Part shown: one piece after another, positions 8,627-18,862 of the stretch | Position numbering within the stretch: the stretch's first letter is position 1 | Layout of the letters: each line of letters begins with the position of its first letter | NCBI RefSeq assembly: GCF_003323745.1 | Contig: NZ_QOIL01000012.1 | Location: 1 to 64,000, forward strand | Source: Sphaerisporangium album | GTDB lineage: Bacteria > Actinomycetota > Actinomycetes > Streptosporangiales > Streptosporangiaceae | Length of the DNA stretch: 64,000 nt | Reading direction: 5' to 3' | Made by a program: the position numbers and the translations under genes | The notes under the pieces: generated by a model | Seen by the model: only the letters and a program-made list of their open reading frames with translations | The model's database searches: none | What the model was told of the DNA's origin: nothing

Positions 8627-10273
8627 TCAATCGGTGGCCACGGGTGAGTGGCCGGGGTGGCGGTAGAACTCGGTGTGGTCCGGGGGCAGGGGGGTGTCGC
8701 CGAGGATGAGATCGGCGGATTTCTCGGCGAGCATCATCACGGGGGCGTAGATGTTGCCGTTGGTGATGTAGCGCATGGCGGAGGCGTCCACGACGCGCAG
8801 GCCGTCCAGTCCGTGGACGCGCATCGTCGCCGGGTCCAGCACGTCGCGGTCGCCGACGCCCATGCGGGCGGTGCAGGACGGGTGCAGGGCGGTCTCGGCG
8901 TCGCGGGCCACCCAGTCGAGGATCTCCTGGTCGGTCTGGACGGACGGCCCGGGGCTCAGCTCGCCGGCGTTGAAGTCGTCCATGGCGGGCTGGCCGAGGA
9001 TGGCGCGCGCGACGCGGACCGCCTCCACCCACTCCCGCCGGTCCTGCTCGGTGGACAGGTAGTTGAAGCGCAGCGCGGGCCGCACGGCCGGGTCGGCGCT
9101 CCGGATCTTCACCGAGCCGCGCGCGTCCGAGTACATCGGGCCGATGTGCACCTGGTACCCGTGCCCTCCGGCGGGCGCCGAGCCGTCGTAGCGCACGGCG
9201 AGCGGCAGGAAGTGGAACATCAGGTTCGGGTACGCCACCTCGTCGTTGCTCCGCGCGAAGCCGCCCGCCTCGAAGTGGTTGGTCGCCCCGGGCCCCGACC
9301 GCAGGAACAGCCACCGCGCGCCGATGTCCAGGCGCCGGCGCCACTTCATCGCGGGCTGCATCGACACCGGCCGCCTGCACCCGTACTGGACGTACACCTC
9401 CAGGTGGTCCTGCAGGTTCTCCCCCACACCGGGAAGGTCGTGGACGGGCGCGACGCCCACGGCCTCCAGCTCGGCGGCGGCACCGACGCCGGAGAGCTGG
9501 AGGAGCTGCGGCGTGTTGATCGACCCGCCGCAGAGGATGACCTCGCCCGCCCGTACGGTGCGGCCGTTGTACTGGACGCCGACCGCCCGCCTGCCCTCGA
9601 AGAGGACCTTCGTCACAAAGGCCCGCGTCCTGACCTCCAGGTTGGGGCGGCTCTTCACCGGGTGCAGGTACGCGCGGGCGGCGGACAGCCGGCGGCCCCG
9701 GCGGATGTTCCGGTCGAACGCCGCGAACCCCTCCTGCCGGAAGCCGTTCACGTCGTCGGTCAGCGGGTACCCGGCCTGCTGGACGGCCTGGAAGAACGCC
9801 TCGAACAGCGGGCCGGACGCCGGGCCGCGTTCGAGCACCAGCGGTCCGCCGTGGCCGCGGAAGGGGGTGCCCGGGTCGGCCGTGCTGTTCTCCATCTTCC
9901 GGAAGTACGGCAGGCAGTGGGCGTAGTCCCAGGTCTCCATGCCGGGGTCGGCGGCCCAGCGCTCGTAGTCGAGCGGGTTGCCGCGCTGGAAGATCATGCC
10001 GTTGATGCTGCTGGACCCGCCGAGCACCTTGCCCCGGGCGTGGTAGATGCGGCGGCCGTTCATGTGCGGCTCGGGCTCGGACTCGTACTTCCAGTCGTAG
10101 AAGCGGCTGCCGATCGGGAACATCAGCGCGGCGGGCATGTGGATGAACACGTCCCAGGGGTAGTCCGGGCGACCGGCCTCCAGGACCAGCACCCGGACGG
10201 ACGGGTCGGCGGACAGCCGGTTGGCCAGAACGCAGCCGGCCGATCCACCACCGACGATGACGAAGTCGTACAT
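8627..10273 (-). CDS. GMC-family oxidoreductase, choline dehydrogenase-like
   Basis: This 548-residue flavoprotein, close in length to E. coli BetA, starts with the FAD-binding [14 protein letters not shown]. It carries the GMC signatures [13 protein letters not shown] (about 92-104) and [14 protein letters not shown] (about 260), and ends with the catalytic His/Asn pair in HPSCTARMG and NGNIYAP. In choline dehydrogenase these residues oxidise the alcohol to the aldehyde. The longer frame was rejected because the FAD motif begins right after the ATG at 10273. The adjacent quaternary-amine transporter and Rieske oxygenase support choline or a related amino alcohol as substrate, although GMC enzymes vary widely. 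No betaine aldehyde dehydrogenase gene is visible in the window. Confidence 0.85.
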   Translation of the reverse strand: MYDFVIVGGGSAGCVLANRLSADPSVRVLVLEAGRPDYPWDVFIHMPAALMFPIGSRFYDWKYESEPEPHMNGRRIYHARGKVLGGSSSINGMIFQRGNPLDYERWAADPGMETWDYAHCLPYFRKMENSTADPGTPFRGHGGPLVLERGPASGPLFEAFFQAVQQAGYPLTDDVNGFRQEGFAAFDRNIRRGRRLSAARAYLHPVKSRPNLEVRTRAFVTKVLFEGRRAVGVQYNGRTVRAGEVILCGGSINTPQLLQLSGVGAAAELEAVGVAPVHDLPGVGENLQDHLEVYVQYGCRRPVSMQPAMKWRRRLDIGARWLFLRSGPGATNHFEAGGFARSNDEVAYPNLMFHFLPLAVRYDGSAPAGGHGYQVHIGPMYSDARGSVKIRSADPAVRPALRFNYLSTEQDRREWVEAVRVARAILGQPAMDDFNAGELSPGPSVQTDQEILDWVARDAETALHPSCTARMGVGDRDVLDPATMRVHGLDGLRVVDASAMRYITNGNIYAPVMMLAEKSADLILGDTPLPPDHTEFYRHPGHSPVATD

Positions 10274-10347
10274 TCTTGCCCTCGTCTCGCTGTCGTCGCG
10301 CTCGCGCGGACGGAGATCGACGTTCGTTCGTAGCGATTGACGCACAA

Positions 10348-10366
10348 GGTTGCGGTGGACGCAACC
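10348..10366. promoter_or_regulatory. Perfect inverted repeat between divergent GMC and IclR genes (candidate IclR operator)
   Basis: GGTTGCG and CGCAACC form perfect 7-base arms around a 5-base spacer. The site lies 75 bases from the GMC start and 60 bases from the IclR start, in the shared divergent promoter region. IclR regulators commonly bind short palindromes in such places and control both themselves and the divergent gene. The dyad is directly seen; the binding protein is inferred. Confidence 0.55.
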
Positions 10367-10425
10367 ATTGAGTATCGAATGCCCAAATGGACTTGGCCAT
10401 CGCCGACCGCCTACAGTCCGGGGCT

Positions 10426-11196
10426 ATGGGCAACGATTCGTCGGCCGGCGTGCAGTCGGTCGACCGGGCGATCAGCGTGCTGGAGATCCTCTCCCAGCGT
10501 GGCGAGGCCGGCGTCAGCGAGATCGCGGCCGAGATCGGCGTCCACAAGTCCACCGCCTTCCGGCTGCTCGGCGCGCTGGAGGCCAGAAGCCTGGTCGAGC
10601 AGGCCGAGGACCGCGGCAAGTACCGGCTGAGCTTCGGTGTGATCCGCCTCGCGGGCGGCGTCTCGGCGCGCCTCGACCTCACCCAGCAGGGCCGGCCCGT
10701 CTGCCGCCGGCTCGCCGAGGAGGTCGGCGAGACCGTCAACATCGCCGTCGTCCGCTCCCACTACGCGGTGAACCTCGACCAGGTGCGCGGCTCGTCCGCC
10801 GTCACCGCGCACAACTGGGTCGGCCAGCTCACTCCCCTGCACGCCACCTCCAGCGGCAAGGTGCTGCTCGCCCACCTGGACGACGGGCACCGTGACCGGC
10901 TGCTCGCCGCCGCCGGCCTGCCCCGGTTCACGCCCGCGACCCTCACCACGGCCGCCGAGCTCCTGCCGCAGCTCGACGAGGCCCGCGCCCGCGGGTACGC
11001 CGTGACGGTGGAGGAGTACGAGATCGGGCTGAACGCGATGGCCGCCCCCGTGCGGGCCTACGACGGGGAGGTCGTGGCGGCCGTGAGCGCCTCCGGGCCG
11101 GCGTACCGCTTCACCGAGGCGCGCATGCACGAGCTGGTCCCCGTCCTGATCGCCGGCGCGGCCGACATCAGCCACCGCCTGGGCTACGCGGGCTGA
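10426..11196 (+). CDS. IclR-family transcriptional regulator
   Basis: This 256-residue protein has a winged helix-turn-helix at about residues 8-65 (VDRAISVLEILSQRG, then HKSTAFRLLGALEARSLVEQ) and the IclR effector domain at about 80-250 (LHATSSGKVLLAH and GYAVTVEEYEIGLNAMAAPV). The start at 10426 gives the usual N-terminus; an in-frame ATG at 10387 is possible, and neither has a strong ribosome binding site. The gene is divergent from the GMC oxidoreductase gene and convergent with the Rieske gene, so it probably governs the cluster. Related regulators respond to small carboxylates or aromatic compounds; here an intermediate of quaternary amine breakdown is a reasonable guess. Confidence 0.92.
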   Translation: MGNDSSAGVQSVDRAISVLEILSQRGEAGVSEIAAEIGVHKSTAFRLLGALEARSLVEQAEDRGKYRLSFGVIRLAGGVSARLDLTQQGRPVCRRLAEEVGETVNIAVVRSHYAVNLDQVRGSSAVTAHNWVGQLTPLHATSSGKVLLAHLDDGHRDRLLAAAGLPRFTPATLTTAAELLPQLDEARARGYAVTVEEYEIGLNAMAAPVRAYDGEVVAAVSASGPAYRFTEARMHELVPVLIAGAADISHRLGYAG

Positions 11197-11208
11197 GCCC
11201 GGCGCCGG

Positions 11209-12324
11209 TCAGCGGGTGATGCCGAGGCGGCCCGTGACCCACTCGTGGAAGTCGGCGATGTGGTGCTCGCTCGGCACCAGCACGCCCCCGGCCGCGTACG
11301 CGCGCGAGGCCATCGCGGGCTGGCAGCGCTCGCACGCCTCGAAGTCCTGCACGTTGACCCGGTGGAACAGCTCGACGGAGGGGCCGAGGTCGCTGCCGCC
11401 GTCCACGACCTCGGGCAGGAACAGCCAGTCGCACTCCACGACCGTCCGGTCGGCGGCCAGCGGGAACATGCGGTGCACGATCGCGTGGTCGGGGACCAGG
11501 TTGACGAAGACCTGCGGCCTGATGGTGATCGCGTAGTACCGCCGGTCCTGGTCGTCACTGACTCCCGGAATGCGGTCCACGCCCGGCGAGCCGTCGATCG
11601 TGAACCCCTCGACCTCGTCGGCGAAGGCCGCGCCGTGGCCGACGTAGTACTGCGCCGCGTACCCCTCGGCGAACTCGGGCAGCACCGCGGTCAGCTCGGG
11701 GTGGATCGTCGCGCAGTGGTAGCACTCCATGAAGTTCTCGACGATCAGCTTCCAGTTGGCCTTGACGTCGTACGCGATCCTGCGGCCGACCTTGAGCTTC
11801 TCGATGCCGTAGTTCTCGATGGAGGCGAGGTCGCCGAGCCGGGTCGTCACCGCGCCGAGCACGTCCTGCTCGAAGGGCGGCGGTTCGGCGGCGAGGCAGA
11901 CCCAGACGTAGCCGATCCACTCGCGGGCGTGCACGGTGACCAGGCCGTACTCCCTGCGGTCGATGTCGGGCATCTTGCTCAGGTTGGGGGCGGCGATCAG
12001 CGTGCCGTCGAGGTCGTACGTCCACGCGTGGTACGGGCAGGTGAAGGCGCGCCGCACCCGGCCGGACTCCTCGGTGCACAGACGGGCGCCGCGATGGCGG
12101 CAGACGTTGAGGAACGCGCGCACCGAGCCGTCCCCGGCGCGGCTGACGATCACGCTCTCGCGCCCGACCCGCGCGGTGCGGAACGCGCCCGGCCCGTCGA
12201 GGTCGGCGGACCTGGCCACGCAGAACCACATCGACTCGAAGATCCGCTCCTGTTCGAGGGCGAAGACGGCCTCGTCGGTGTAGAGGCCGCCCGCCAGGGT
12301 GGCGATCAGGCTGGACGTCACCAC
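11209..12324 (-). CDS. Rieske non-haem iron oxygenase of the quaternary-ammonium (carnitine/betaine) type
   Basis: This protein of about 371 residues has the Rieske ligands CRHRG (Cys75, His77) and CPYHAW (Cys96, His99), then mononuclear iron ligands in ENFMECYHCATIHPE (His203, His208). The residue three before the first His is Glu200. Most ring-hydroxylating oxygenases have Asp as the bridge, while carnitine oxygenase CntA and related quaternary-ammonium oxygenases have Glu; the length also matches CntA. I infer oxidative C-N cleavage of a betaine-like substrate. No reductase gene is adjacent, so electrons must come from elsewhere. The start is taken as one of two consecutive GTG codons (12324 or 12321) behind GAGGGG; the frame is open further upstream without a ribosome binding site. 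Confidence 0.85.
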   Translation of the reverse strand: MVTSSLIATLAGGLYTDEAVFALEQERIFESMWFCVARSADLDGPGAFRTARVGRESVIVSRAGDGSVRAFLNVCRHRGARLCTEESGRVRRAFTCPYHAWTYDLDGTLIAAPNLSKMPDIDRREYGLVTVHAREWIGYVWVCLAAEPPPFEQDVLGAVTTRLGDLASIENYGIEKLKVGRRIAYDVKANWKLIVENFMECYHCATIHPELTAVLPEFAEGYAAQYYVGHGAAFADEVEGFTIDGSPGVDRIPGVSDDQDRRYYAITIRPQVFVNLVPDHAIVHRMFPLAADRTVVECDWLFLPEVVDGGSDLGPSVELFHRVNVQDFEACERCQPAMASRAYAAGGVLVPSEHHIADFHEWVTGRLGITR

Positions 12325-12362
12325 GACTACCCCTCGGGTTCTGAATGGCGGAACAGATCGCG

Positions 12363-12375
12363 CTGTGCGCAACAG
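12363..12375. promoter_or_regulatory. Candidate operator upstream of the Rieske oxygenase gene
   Basis: CTGT, five bases (GCGCA), then ACAG. Read toward the Rieske gene it contains TTGCGCAC, the same core found in the dyad upstream of the transporter operon. It lies about 40 bases upstream of the start. Weak on its own; the recurrence of the core in three places of one cluster is what makes it notable. Confidence 0.3.
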
Positions 12376-12558
12376 ACTGCGTCCCAGGTGAGCCGCCTGT
12401 CAATACGCCGCGAACCGCCCCTCACGGGTACGGGGTGTAGTCGTCATGGAGGGGGTCGGTGGAGGCCGGGGGCTTTCCCGGGGGCCATGTTTGTATTACT
12501 CGGTCCGGTCCGGCGCCGGGCGGTATTTCTTCCCGGGGGCCGGTGGCTATCCGGAAAG

Positions 12559-13107
12559 ATGTCCGTCATGCGCCTCGAATGGCACCTCTGGGGATATGTC
12601 GTTATAGCTACAGTTCTATGCCTCCCCGCCGCCGTCCTCGCGGCGCATTTACTGGCCACTTGGCGCTCCCGCCGGGGTCGTCCGCGCCCATTTCGTACGG
12701 CGTACGCCGATGTTTTCTCCGTCACCGGAACCCTCCCGTGGATCTGGATGATCTTGACGCCGGGATCCGCTTCGGGGGTCACGCTGCTGCCTCTCAGCGA
12801 TCTGGCCGAGCTCGCGACGGCCCCGCCGGGAACGGTGTTGGCGCAGGTGGGAGGCAACCTGCTCGTCTTCGCGGCGCTCGGCGCGCTGCTGCCCGTACGG
12901 TCGCCGCGCCTCGCCTCGGTCTGGCGCGTGGCCCTCCTGGCGGCCGCTTTGTCGATCACCGTCGAGGTGTTGCAGTACGGACTGCACCTCGGCCGGGTGT
13001 CCTCCGTGGACGACGTCCTGCTCAATTCGGCGGGAGCCGCGCTCGCGAGCCTCGCCACACGGCGGTGGCACGCACGCCCCTTGACGACCGGGACCGGTCC
13101 ACAATAG
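12559..13107 (+). CDS. VanZ-family membrane protein
   Basis: This 182-residue protein has four likely membrane segments (about 10-30, 48-62, 88-108 and 115-130) and the VanZ-like closing motif: an acidic/aromatic helix ITVEVLQYGLHLGRVSSVDD followed by a small-residue helix NSAGAALASLA. In enterococci VanZ gives low-level teicoplanin resistance, but most actinomycete homologues have no known role beyond an envelope link. The start at 12559 follows GGAAAG; a second ATG is three codons later. It stands alone, 150 bases before the GntR gene. Confidence 0.8.
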   Translation: MSVMRLEWHLWGYVVIATVLCLPAAVLAAHLLATWRSRRGRPRPFRTAYADVFSVTGTLPWIWMILTPGSASGVTLLPLSDLAELATAPPGTVLAQVGGNLLVFAALGALLPVRSPRLASVWRVALLAAALSITVEVLQYGLHLGRVSSVDDVLLNSAGAALASLATRRWHARPLTTGTGPQ

Positions 13108-13258
13108 CGACCCCAGAAAACCCCGGAGATCACCACATAGGCACGATTCGCTCAAAAGAAGCACGGGACCAACCTCCGTATCTGTGCGATCGTGGACAAG
13201 GCGGGGCAAGTTCTCTGGAGACGCGGACCGCATTGGTGACTGAGGGTGATAGAGAGTG

Positions 13259-14011
13259 ATGGCATCTTCCCCGGTTCCACATGAACCCCCGATCTATCGC
13301 CGCATCGCCGATCGTCTGCGCCAGGCGATCCTGGCGGGCGAGTTCCGGGATGGGGATCGACTGCCGGGCGAGAACGCCCTCATGTCCGAGTACGGCATCG
13401 CCAGGGCGACGGCGCGGCAGGCCCTGGCCGTTCTCATCAACGAAGGGGTGGCCGTGCCGAAGCGCGGGTCGGGGGTCTACGTACGCCATTTCCGGCCGAT
13501 CCGGCGCCACGGCTCGCGCCGCCTCTCGCGCGAGCAGTGGGGCACCGGGAAGGCGATCTGGGACTCCGACGTGACGGGCCGCCCCTTCACGGTGGACGAC
13601 ATCGTCATCGCGCGCGAGGCGGCCGCCGAGGACGTCGGCCGCGTGCTCGGATGCGGGGAGGTGTGGGTGCGCCGGCGGCGCTACTCGGTCGACGGACGGC
13701 CCGTGCAGCTCGCCGCCTCGCACTTCCCCGCCGACCTGGTCGAGGGGACGCCGATCACGGTGCCCGACACCGGCCCCGGCGGCGTCTACGCACGCCTGGG
13801 CGACCTCGGCCACGCGCCCGTGCACTTCACCGAGGAGGTGCGCGCCCGCATGCCGTCCCCCGACGAGGCCGCCAAGCTGCGGCTTCCCGCCGGGACGCCC
13901 GTGATCGAGGTGTGCCGGTCGGCCTTCGCGGCGGGCGGCACGGCGGTCGAGCTCAACAAGATGATCATAGACGCCGCGTCGTACGTACTTCAGTACGACT
14001 TCGACGCATGA
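13259..14011 (+). CDS. GntR-family regulator with a UTRA effector domain
   Basis: This 250-residue protein has a winged helix (about 8-75; PIYRRIADRLRQAILAGEF, GDRLPGENALMSEYGIARAT, PKRGSGVYV) and a C-terminal UTRA ligand-binding domain (about 95-240). The layout is of the HutC subfamily. ATG at 13259 directly follows a GTG in the same frame (13256), and GAGGG lies upstream. The downstream small gene starts 124 bases later and may be read with it. The ligand is not evident. The start of the binding domain (RHGSRRLSREQWG) is typical of actinomycete HutC-type proteins whose targets remain unknown. Confidence 0.92.
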   Translation: MASSPVPHEPPIYRRIADRLRQAILAGEFRDGDRLPGENALMSEYGIARATARQALAVLINEGVAVPKRGSGVYVRHFRPIRRHGSRRLSREQWGTGKAIWDSDVTGRPFTVDDIVIAREAAAEDVGRVLGCGEVWVRRRRYSVDGRPVQLAASHFPADLVEGTPITVPDTGPGGVYARLGDLGHAPVHFTEEVRARMPSPDEAAKLRLPAGTPVIEVCRSAFAAGGTAVELNKMIIDAASYVLQYDFDA

Positions 14012-14135
14012 GTCAAGGGTGACGTCAAGCGTTAGGTTGACCTGTCCCCACCGATCATTGATTTCTCTAGAGATGTCCCTCACCGTGAGGGTGAAAGGTA
14101 CAAACCTGGCGCACCTCGTGGGAAGGGTGGACGGG

Positions 14136-14360
14136 ATGTCGTTCGACCGGCACCTCGCCGAGATCGCCCGGGAGTTCCCCGACTGGACCATCTGGAGGAG
14201 CGACGCCGGGCGATGGTGGGCCACCCGGCACCGCCTGCTGACCGAAGAGGAACGCGAGGCGGGCAGTGCCATGACCATCGACGCCGACGATTCCGAGGGC
14301 CTGCGCGAAAGGCTGCTGGAGCAGCAGGAACTCCTGCCCCCGGCCGATCCCGAGACCTGA
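14136..14360 (+). CDS. Small conserved-looking hypothetical protein
   Basis: A 74-residue acidic protein with an aromatic patch (FPDWTIWRSDAGRWWATR) and a charged helical tail. The frame is open 39 codons further upstream, but the upstream part is not protein-like and AAGGGTGG lies before the ATG at 14136. Short actinomycete proteins with paired Trp-Trp segments of this sort often accompany regulators, and this one follows the GntR gene. No function is proposed. A strong hairpin follows the stop codon. Confidence 0.6.
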   Translation: MSFDRHLAEIAREFPDWTIWRSDAGRWWATRHRLLTEEEREAGSAMTIDADDSEGLRERLLEQQELLPPADPET

Positions 14361-14387
14361 TCGCCTGCGACGCCGGCGGCAGGAAGC

Positions 14388-14426
14388 GCGGAAACCTCCG
14401 ACCCGATCGGGGGCGGAGGTTTCCGC
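14388..14426. terminator. Strong bidirectional hairpin terminator
   Basis: Perfect 13-base arms (GCGGAAACCTCCG and its complement) around a 13-base loop, placed between the + strand small gene (ends 14360) and the - strand coiled-coil gene (ends 14456). Symmetry and position suit a terminator for both directions. Confidence 0.85.
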
Positions 14427-14455
14427 GTCGGCCTCGTGGAGCGTCCCGCACCCGC

Positions 14456-15883
<1,428 letters not shown>

Positions 15884-16068
15884 GGCTGAGCCCTGGGGGT
15901 CTGGATTCGAGTGGGGGTCGTGCATCGGGTGGCGACACGTCAGGACACGACTTTCCTGCCATCTGCCGGACTCCGCAACCCGAACGCATGGCCTCATGCG
16001 GTCTTATAGCGCCTACCACCCTGTAACACGTGGAAACCGGCAGATGGCCGCATGGCATCCTCGGTGAC

Positions 16069-16623
16069 ATGAGTGAGTCCTCTCCGGCCGTCCCGTACGT
16101 CGCCGCGCTGGGCGCCGACGCGCCGTCCATCCACCCCGAGGCGTACGTGGCGCCGTCCGCCGTGGTGGTGGGCCGGGTGCGGCTGGGACGGGGCGCGAGC
16201 GTCTGGTACGGCGCCGTCCTGCGGGGTGACGACGAGGCGATCGAGATCGGCGACGAATGCAACGTCCAGGACCTGGCCTGCCTGCACGCCGACCCGGGGT
16301 TCCCGGCCGTCCTGGAGCACCGGGTCAGCGTGGGGCACCGCGCGGTGGTGCACGGCGCGCACGTCGAGGCGGGGGCGCTGGTGGGCATCGGCGCGGTCGT
16401 GCTCAACGGCGCGCGGGTGGGCGCGGGGTCGCTGGTGGCGGCCGGGTGCGTGGTGACGCCGGGCAGGCGTGTGCCGCCGGGGGTGCTGTTCGCCGGGGTG
16501 CCGGGCGCGATCGTCCGCGAGCTCACGGACGCCGACCGGGCCACCTTCGCCCGTACGCCGGACAACTACATGGCCAAGGCCGCCCGCCACCGCGCCGCCA
16601 CGCCCGTGCCGCCCACGCCCTGA
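16069..16623 (+). CDS. Gamma-carbonic-anhydrase-family left-handed beta-helix protein
   Basis: This 184-residue protein has hexapeptide repeats (SAVVVGRVRLGRGASVWYGA onward) that build a left-handed beta-helix, with His residues at the metal positions of gamma-carbonic anhydrases: one in CLHAD and two in GHRAVVHGAH. Family members include active carbonic anhydrases and proteins called PaaY or YrdA. The start at 16069 gives the usual N-terminus; the longer frame was rejected. The gene is single, divergent from the coiled-coil gene and followed by a hairpin. Whether it is an active anhydrase cannot be told from sequence alone. Confidence 0.88.
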   Translation: MSESSPAVPYVAALGADAPSIHPEAYVAPSAVVVGRVRLGRGASVWYGAVLRGDDEAIEIGDECNVQDLACLHADPGFPAVLEHRVSVGHRAVVHGAHVEAGALVGIGAVVLNGARVGAGSLVAAGCVVTPGRRVPPGVLFAGVPGAIVRELTDADRATFARTPDNYMAKAARHRAATPVPPTP

Positions 16624-16630
16624 CTCCCCG

Positions 16631-16661
16631 CCCCGGCCGCGTGCGAGGCCGCGGGCCGGGG
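16631..16661 (+). terminator. Hairpin after the gamma-carbonic-anhydrase-like gene
   Basis: CCCCGGCC and GGCCGGGG form perfect 8-base arms around a 15-base loop, starting eight bases after the stop codon. No T-run follows, which is usual for high-GC actinomycete terminators. Confidence 0.6.
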
Positions 16662-16712
16662 GAAGGCGGGCGGGGTGCGCTCCCGGGGCCGGTGAGCTGC
16701 GTCACCAGTAGC

Positions 16713-18065
16713 ATGGCCGCCGTGCAGTGGGACCCCTTCGAGGCGATCGAGCGGGATGTCCGCGCCATGCTCGCGGACCCGCGGTGGGCCGACGTCCCGG
16801 CGCCCACGCAGGCCCAGGCGATGGCCGCCCGCCTGCTGCGCACCGAGGACGGCGCCTGCTGGCTGTTCGGCGCGCACGCCCGCTGGTACCGCCACGACGC
16901 CTCGGACGGCGCCTGGCACCTCTCCGCGCCCCCGGCGGACCCGGGCGTGCGGGCCGCCGCGCGCGCTCCCCAGCCGCCTCCTCCGATCCCGGACGAGCTG
17001 CTGCCGGGCCCGTCGGACCTGTCGTACGACCGAGGCTCCACGCAGGCGTTCGTGGGGCCGGACGTGTCCCGCCAGATGACCGTGCGCATCCGCGAGCTGC
17101 TGGTCGAGGCGTGCCGTCCGAAGGAGGACGTCCCGCTGGTGTCGGGGCCGCTGCGCGAGACGTTCTACGCGGACGTCACGGCGGCGGTCGCGGCGATCTG
17201 GGGGACGATCATGTGGTGCGCCTACGCCCCGGCGTTCGACGGCAACGAGGTGCTGCTGTCGATGTTCGGCGAGTTCCTCGCGCGCCCGCTGCCCGGGGAC
17301 GACTGGGTGCGGTGGCTGCCGCCGATGCCGCTGGAGGCGCTGACCGGCCTGTACGCCGAGCGGCTGGACCACGGCGCCCAGGGGCAGGGGTTGCGCCTGG
17401 CGGGGCTGATGGCCGGCACCGCCCGCGTCCTGGCCCCCGACCCGCGTTTCTCGCCCCGCGCGGGCGCCCTGCTGGCGATGGTGGAGCCCTTGCTGGCGCG
17501 TCCGTGGCTGGACCACCGGGCCCGGGGCGCGACGGCGGTCAGGGACGCCTGGCTGGGCCGCTGCCCGCGCCCTCTGAGGGCCGCCGTGCTGGCCGAGACC
17601 TCGCCGGAGGACCACTTCCGGCACCGCCTGTACGACATGGTGGAGGCGCTGTCGTTCGTCGCGTCCCACGGGGCGGACCCCCGGGCGGTGGCGGCCTCGC
17701 TGCTGGCCGCCGACGTCCACGAGCTGGCGCCCGGGGAGGCGGCGCGGCTGTACCCGTTGCTGGATCCCGAGCTGCGGCGGACGTACTACGCGGTGCTGGT
17801 CGGCCCGGACCATCCCCTGCGCGGCTGCTGGCCCCGGGACGGTGAGCCGCCGGACGCCCTGCACCCGCCCGACCGGGCCTCGGCGGCGGCGCTGCTGGGC
17901 GCGGGCTACGCGACGGGGCTGGCGTGGTGCGCGCTGACGGGGACGGCGCCGCCTCCGCGCGGGTTCCCCTCTTCGGCGGCGACGGTGAGCTGTCTGATCG
18001 GCGAGCGCGACGACCCGCTGCCCGAAGCCCCAGAGACCTCAGGTGAATGGATACACCACACCTGA
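16713..18065 (+). CDS. Hypothetical actinobacterial protein, all-helical
   Basis: This 450-residue soluble protein has no recognised domain. The N-terminal 60 residues (WLFGAHARWYRHDASDGAWH) look like a short beta domain of the kind that reads an index or ligand. The rest is mainly helical, with Arg/Leu/Ala-rich blocks and a conserved-looking YYAVLVGPDHPLRGCWP near residue 355. Codon use has the strong third-position GC of a real gene. The start at 16713 is the first in-frame ATG after the upstream hairpin. It seems to be a single-gene unit. I do not recognise the family. Confidence 0.75.
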   Translation: MAAVQWDPFEAIERDVRAMLADPRWADVPAPTQAQAMAARLLRTEDGACWLFGAHARWYRHDASDGAWHLSAPPADPGVRAAARAPQPPPPIPDELLPGPSDLSYDRGSTQAFVGPDVSRQMTVRIRELLVEACRPKEDVPLVSGPLRETFYADVTAAVAAIWGTIMWCAYAPAFDGNEVLLSMFGEFLARPLPGDDWVRWLPPMPLEALTGLYAERLDHGAQGQGLRLAGLMAGTARVLAPDPRFSPRAGALLAMVEPLLARPWLDHRARGATAVRDAWLGRCPRPLRAAVLAETSPEDHFRHRLYDMVEALSFVASHGADPRAVAASLLAADVHELAPGEAARLYPLLDPELRRTYYAVLVGPDHPLRGCWPRDGEPPDALHPPDRASAAALLGAGYATGLAWCALTGTAPPPRGFPSSAATVSCLIGERDDPLPEAPETSGEWIHHT

Positions 18066-18294
18066 GCCACCCGTCGTGACCTAAACGTTGAATTAGGTAA
18101 TTTGATACTTACCTCGCGTATATCATTCCCCGCCCCCCTATACGGGGATTTGGCCGAATTGTGATCTACGATCCTGGAAATGGTTCCACGAGGACACGGG
18201 CGGCCCGGCGAATGGTCCCGATGGGCCATGTCGCCGAAAGCCACCCGGCCGTAACCTCGAAGTGGGTGTGGGCTGCGGAAGGAAGGACGACGCG

Positions 18295-18456
18295 GTGGGG
18301 CACGACAACCTGGACTCGAGAGTCCATGACCGTGTCGCGTTGGACGAGATCGCGCTCTACGCGGAGGTGCTCAGCGCCGTCGCTGTCAGCGAACGACAGC
18401 TGACGTTGGATGAACTCGACAACGCGCTCGGATTGCGTACTTCGGTGAGTCACTGA
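18295..18456 (+). CDS. Small acidic hypothetical protein (53 residues)
   Basis: GTG at 18295 preceded by GGAAGGA six to eight bases upstream opens a 53-residue frame (HDRVALDEIALYAEVLSAV, then ERQLTLDELDNALGL). It reads as two amphipathic helices with a balanced, protein-like composition, unlike the Arg/Pro-rich shadow frames around it. Short proteins of this kind recur in Streptosporangiaceae to my recollection, always unassigned. It stands alone between an AT-rich stretch (18085-18170) and the CsoR gene. Confidence 0.6.
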   Translation: MGHDNLDSRVHDRVALDEIALYAEVLSAVAVSERQLTLDELDNALGLRTSVSH

Positions 18457-18570
18457 AGAAGGTCGCAGAACTGGTCCCGGACTCCTCGGGGGTTCGGGAC
18501 GGTTTTGTGAAAAGGCCACTTACCACCCGGCGTGACTAGTCCGACCGGGCCGGGAAACGGCCGGACACTA

Positions 18571-18852
18571 CTACGAGCGCACTAGCCTCGCTATCGCCGC
18601 CGAGGCCTCCTTGACCTTCGCCTCCGCCTCGGGGCCGCCGTTGTTGATGGCGTCCGTGACGCAGTGGCCGATGTGGTCCTCCAGGAGCCCCAGCGCCACG
18701 GCCTGCAGGGCCCGCGTGGCCGCCGACACCTGCGTGAGGACGTCGATGCAGTAGGAGTCTTCCTCCACCATGCGCTGGAGGCCGCGAATCTGCCCCTCGA
18801 TCCGCCGAAGTCTGGTCAGATAAGCCTGCTTGTCTCCGCTGTACCCATGCAT
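18571..18852 (-). CDS. csoR: CsoR-family metal-sensing repressor
   Basis: This 93-residue all-helical protein of the CsoR/RcnR family has a Cys-His-Cys ligand set: the Cys in DSYCIDVLTQ, the His in EDHIGHC and the Cys that follows it. This is the copper(I) set of CsoR. Apo-CsoR represses and copper releases it. No copper ATPase or chaperone gene is adjacent, so its targets may lie elsewhere, with autoregulation here. The start is ATG at 18852. An operator-like dyad sits 11 bases upstream of it. Copper is the likely ligand, but other CsoR-like proteins sense sulfide or other metals. Confidence 0.88.
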   Translation of the reverse strand: MHGYSGDKQAYLTRLRRIEGQIRGLQRMVEEDSYCIDVLTQVSAATRALQAVALGLLEDHIGHCVTDAINNGGPEAEAKVKEASAAIARLVRS

Positions 18853-18862
18853 AACGTCTACA

